DNA of 64,000 nucleotides from positions 5,766,001-5,830,000 of the forward strand of contig JAUSZU010000001.1 of the NCBI GenBank assembly GCA_030817875.1, in the 5' to 3' direction. This document shows, in pieces, positions 63,458 to 64,000 of this stretch. Positions within the stretch are counted from its first letter, which is position 1. Each line of letters begins with the position of its first letter. A program made the position numbers and the translations under genes. The notes beneath the pieces are model-generated. The model searched no databases. It was not told where the DNA came from and saw nothing but the letters and a program-made list of their open reading frames with translations. This DNA is from Flavobacterium sp. W4I14. Its GTDB lineage: Bacteria > Bacteroidota > Bacteroidia > Sphingobacteriales > Sphingobacteriaceae.

Positions 63458-63922
63458 TTAATTGTGGTTTTTATTTAACCTATCCCAAAAGCTGTTGTTG
63501 TTTAATTTATTCAAAAGGCCATCGGTTAAATATATCTCCATAAATTTTAGAATTGAAGTGGCATGTACTGCCATTTCTTGTGTTCCATGATCGTCGTTTA
63601 GAATTTCATAGCTACCTCCTTCATAGATTTCAATTAGCCATTGGTCGCTATAAATCATATATTCGGCAAAATGGAAAGTATTGTTTGCTAACTCGCTTTT
63701 ATAATCAATGGCTTCATGTACTGGAATTACCCTGAATAAGTGGTTATCGGTGTCAAATCCGTTGCAAAATGTATAGAATTCAATAAGATCTGGTGGAAGT
63801 GAGAAGCTAAGCTTGGATTCTAGGTCTGTAAGATCTTCATCGCTGCAAGGAGCGTTAAAGGTAATGCCCAGTTTCTTTACTTCGCGTTTGTGATCTTTGA
63901 AAAGTTGTTTAAACTTGTTCAT
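63458..63922 (-). CDS. SMI1/KNR4 family protein
   Basis: A 154-residue soluble protein starting at the ATG at 63922 (MNKFKQLFKDHKREVKKLGI). An upstream in-frame GTG at 63955 would add 11 residues without good support. The SMI1/KNR4 core is visible: DEDLTDLESKLSFSLPPDLI, EFYTFCNGFD and a late VHATSILKFMEIYL segment. Bacterial members are often immunity proteins for polymorphic or contact-dependent toxins, but no toxin gene is present in the window. Confidence 0.82.
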   Translation of the reverse strand: MNKFKQLFKDHKREVKKLGITFNAPCSDEDLTDLESKLSFSLPPDLIEFYTFCNGFDTDNHLFRVIPVHEAIDYKSELANNTFHFAEYMIYSDQWLIEIYEGGSYEILNDDHGTQEMAVHATSILKFMEIYLTDGLLNKLNNNSFWDRLNKNHN

Positions 63923-64000
63923 GGGTATAGCAATTAATGATCTTACACGCGGCACTTGTGCGTCGATGAAGCTGTAAAACTATTCCTAATGTTTATTTGG

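Noticed and set aside
1..64000. CRISPR arrays, prophage, integrase or insertion sequence
   Set aside because: No regularly spaced repeat array with unique spacers, no transposase or phage structural gene was found; the repeats seen are short palindromes and one pair of direct repeats.

Overview
The window looks like chromosomal DNA of a Sphingobacteriaceae bacterium (Bacteroidota), most likely Pedobacter or a close relative. The reasons are AT-rich DNA, repeated TAnnTTTG -7 promoter boxes with an upstream TTG or TTTG, and typical Bacteroidota gene families: GLPGLI, carboxypeptidase-regulatory/plug outer-membrane barrels, a FecR/ECF sigma pair, FISUMP, PspC-domain envelope proteins and a long-form IleS. 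No phage, transposase, CRISPR array or integron was seen. The genus is an inference.

Layout. 1-2.6 kb: the end of a DUF885 peptidase-like gene and an OmpA-type protein. 2.8-10.1 kb: a four-gene minus-strand operon (two paralogous small secreted proteins, a GLPGLI protein, an outer-membrane barrel receptor) divergent from a LytS-type kinase and LytTR regulator. The shared intergenic region carries five TAT(T/C)CG boxes at an exact 21-bp pitch in inverted groups, which looks like the operator for the adjacent regulator. 11.2-17.5 kb: a MarR-controlled beta-oxidation cluster. 17.9-19.8 kb: three FKBP-like lipoproteins. 19.8-23.6 kb: a photolyase, a TIGR01777 epimerase and a DASH cryptochrome. 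23.8-27.9 kb: sucAB. 28-35.3 kb: small DUF genes and the ileS-traR/dksA-lspA operon. 35.4-41.6 kb: a DUF6134 protein, two NAD(P)-dependent oxidoreductases, then an ECF sigma/FecR pair driving an STN-domain protein with about 20-residue glycine/asparagine repeats. 41.6-45.3 kb: an RND/MMPL exporter, recO and a tandem tRNA-Val cluster whose third copy is decayed. 45.5-50.5 kb: metabolic genes and an amino-acid permease. 51.6-59.2 kb: PadR, a PspC-domain protein, two tandem barrel paralogues and a lipoprotein. 59.4-64 kb: small or accessory proteins separated by repeat-rich spacers.

Four genes (acyl-CoA dehydrogenase, DASH cryptochrome, PspC protein and an uncharacterised minus-strand gene) are each broken by what reads as a single-base indel, with the protein continuing intact in another frame. 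This pattern suggests residual assembly errors, although real pseudogenes are not excluded.

Spacers hold several families of short palindromic dispersed repeats. The most interesting candidate system is the two-component regulator with its 21-bp operator array and the secreted-pair/GLPGLI/receptor operon.
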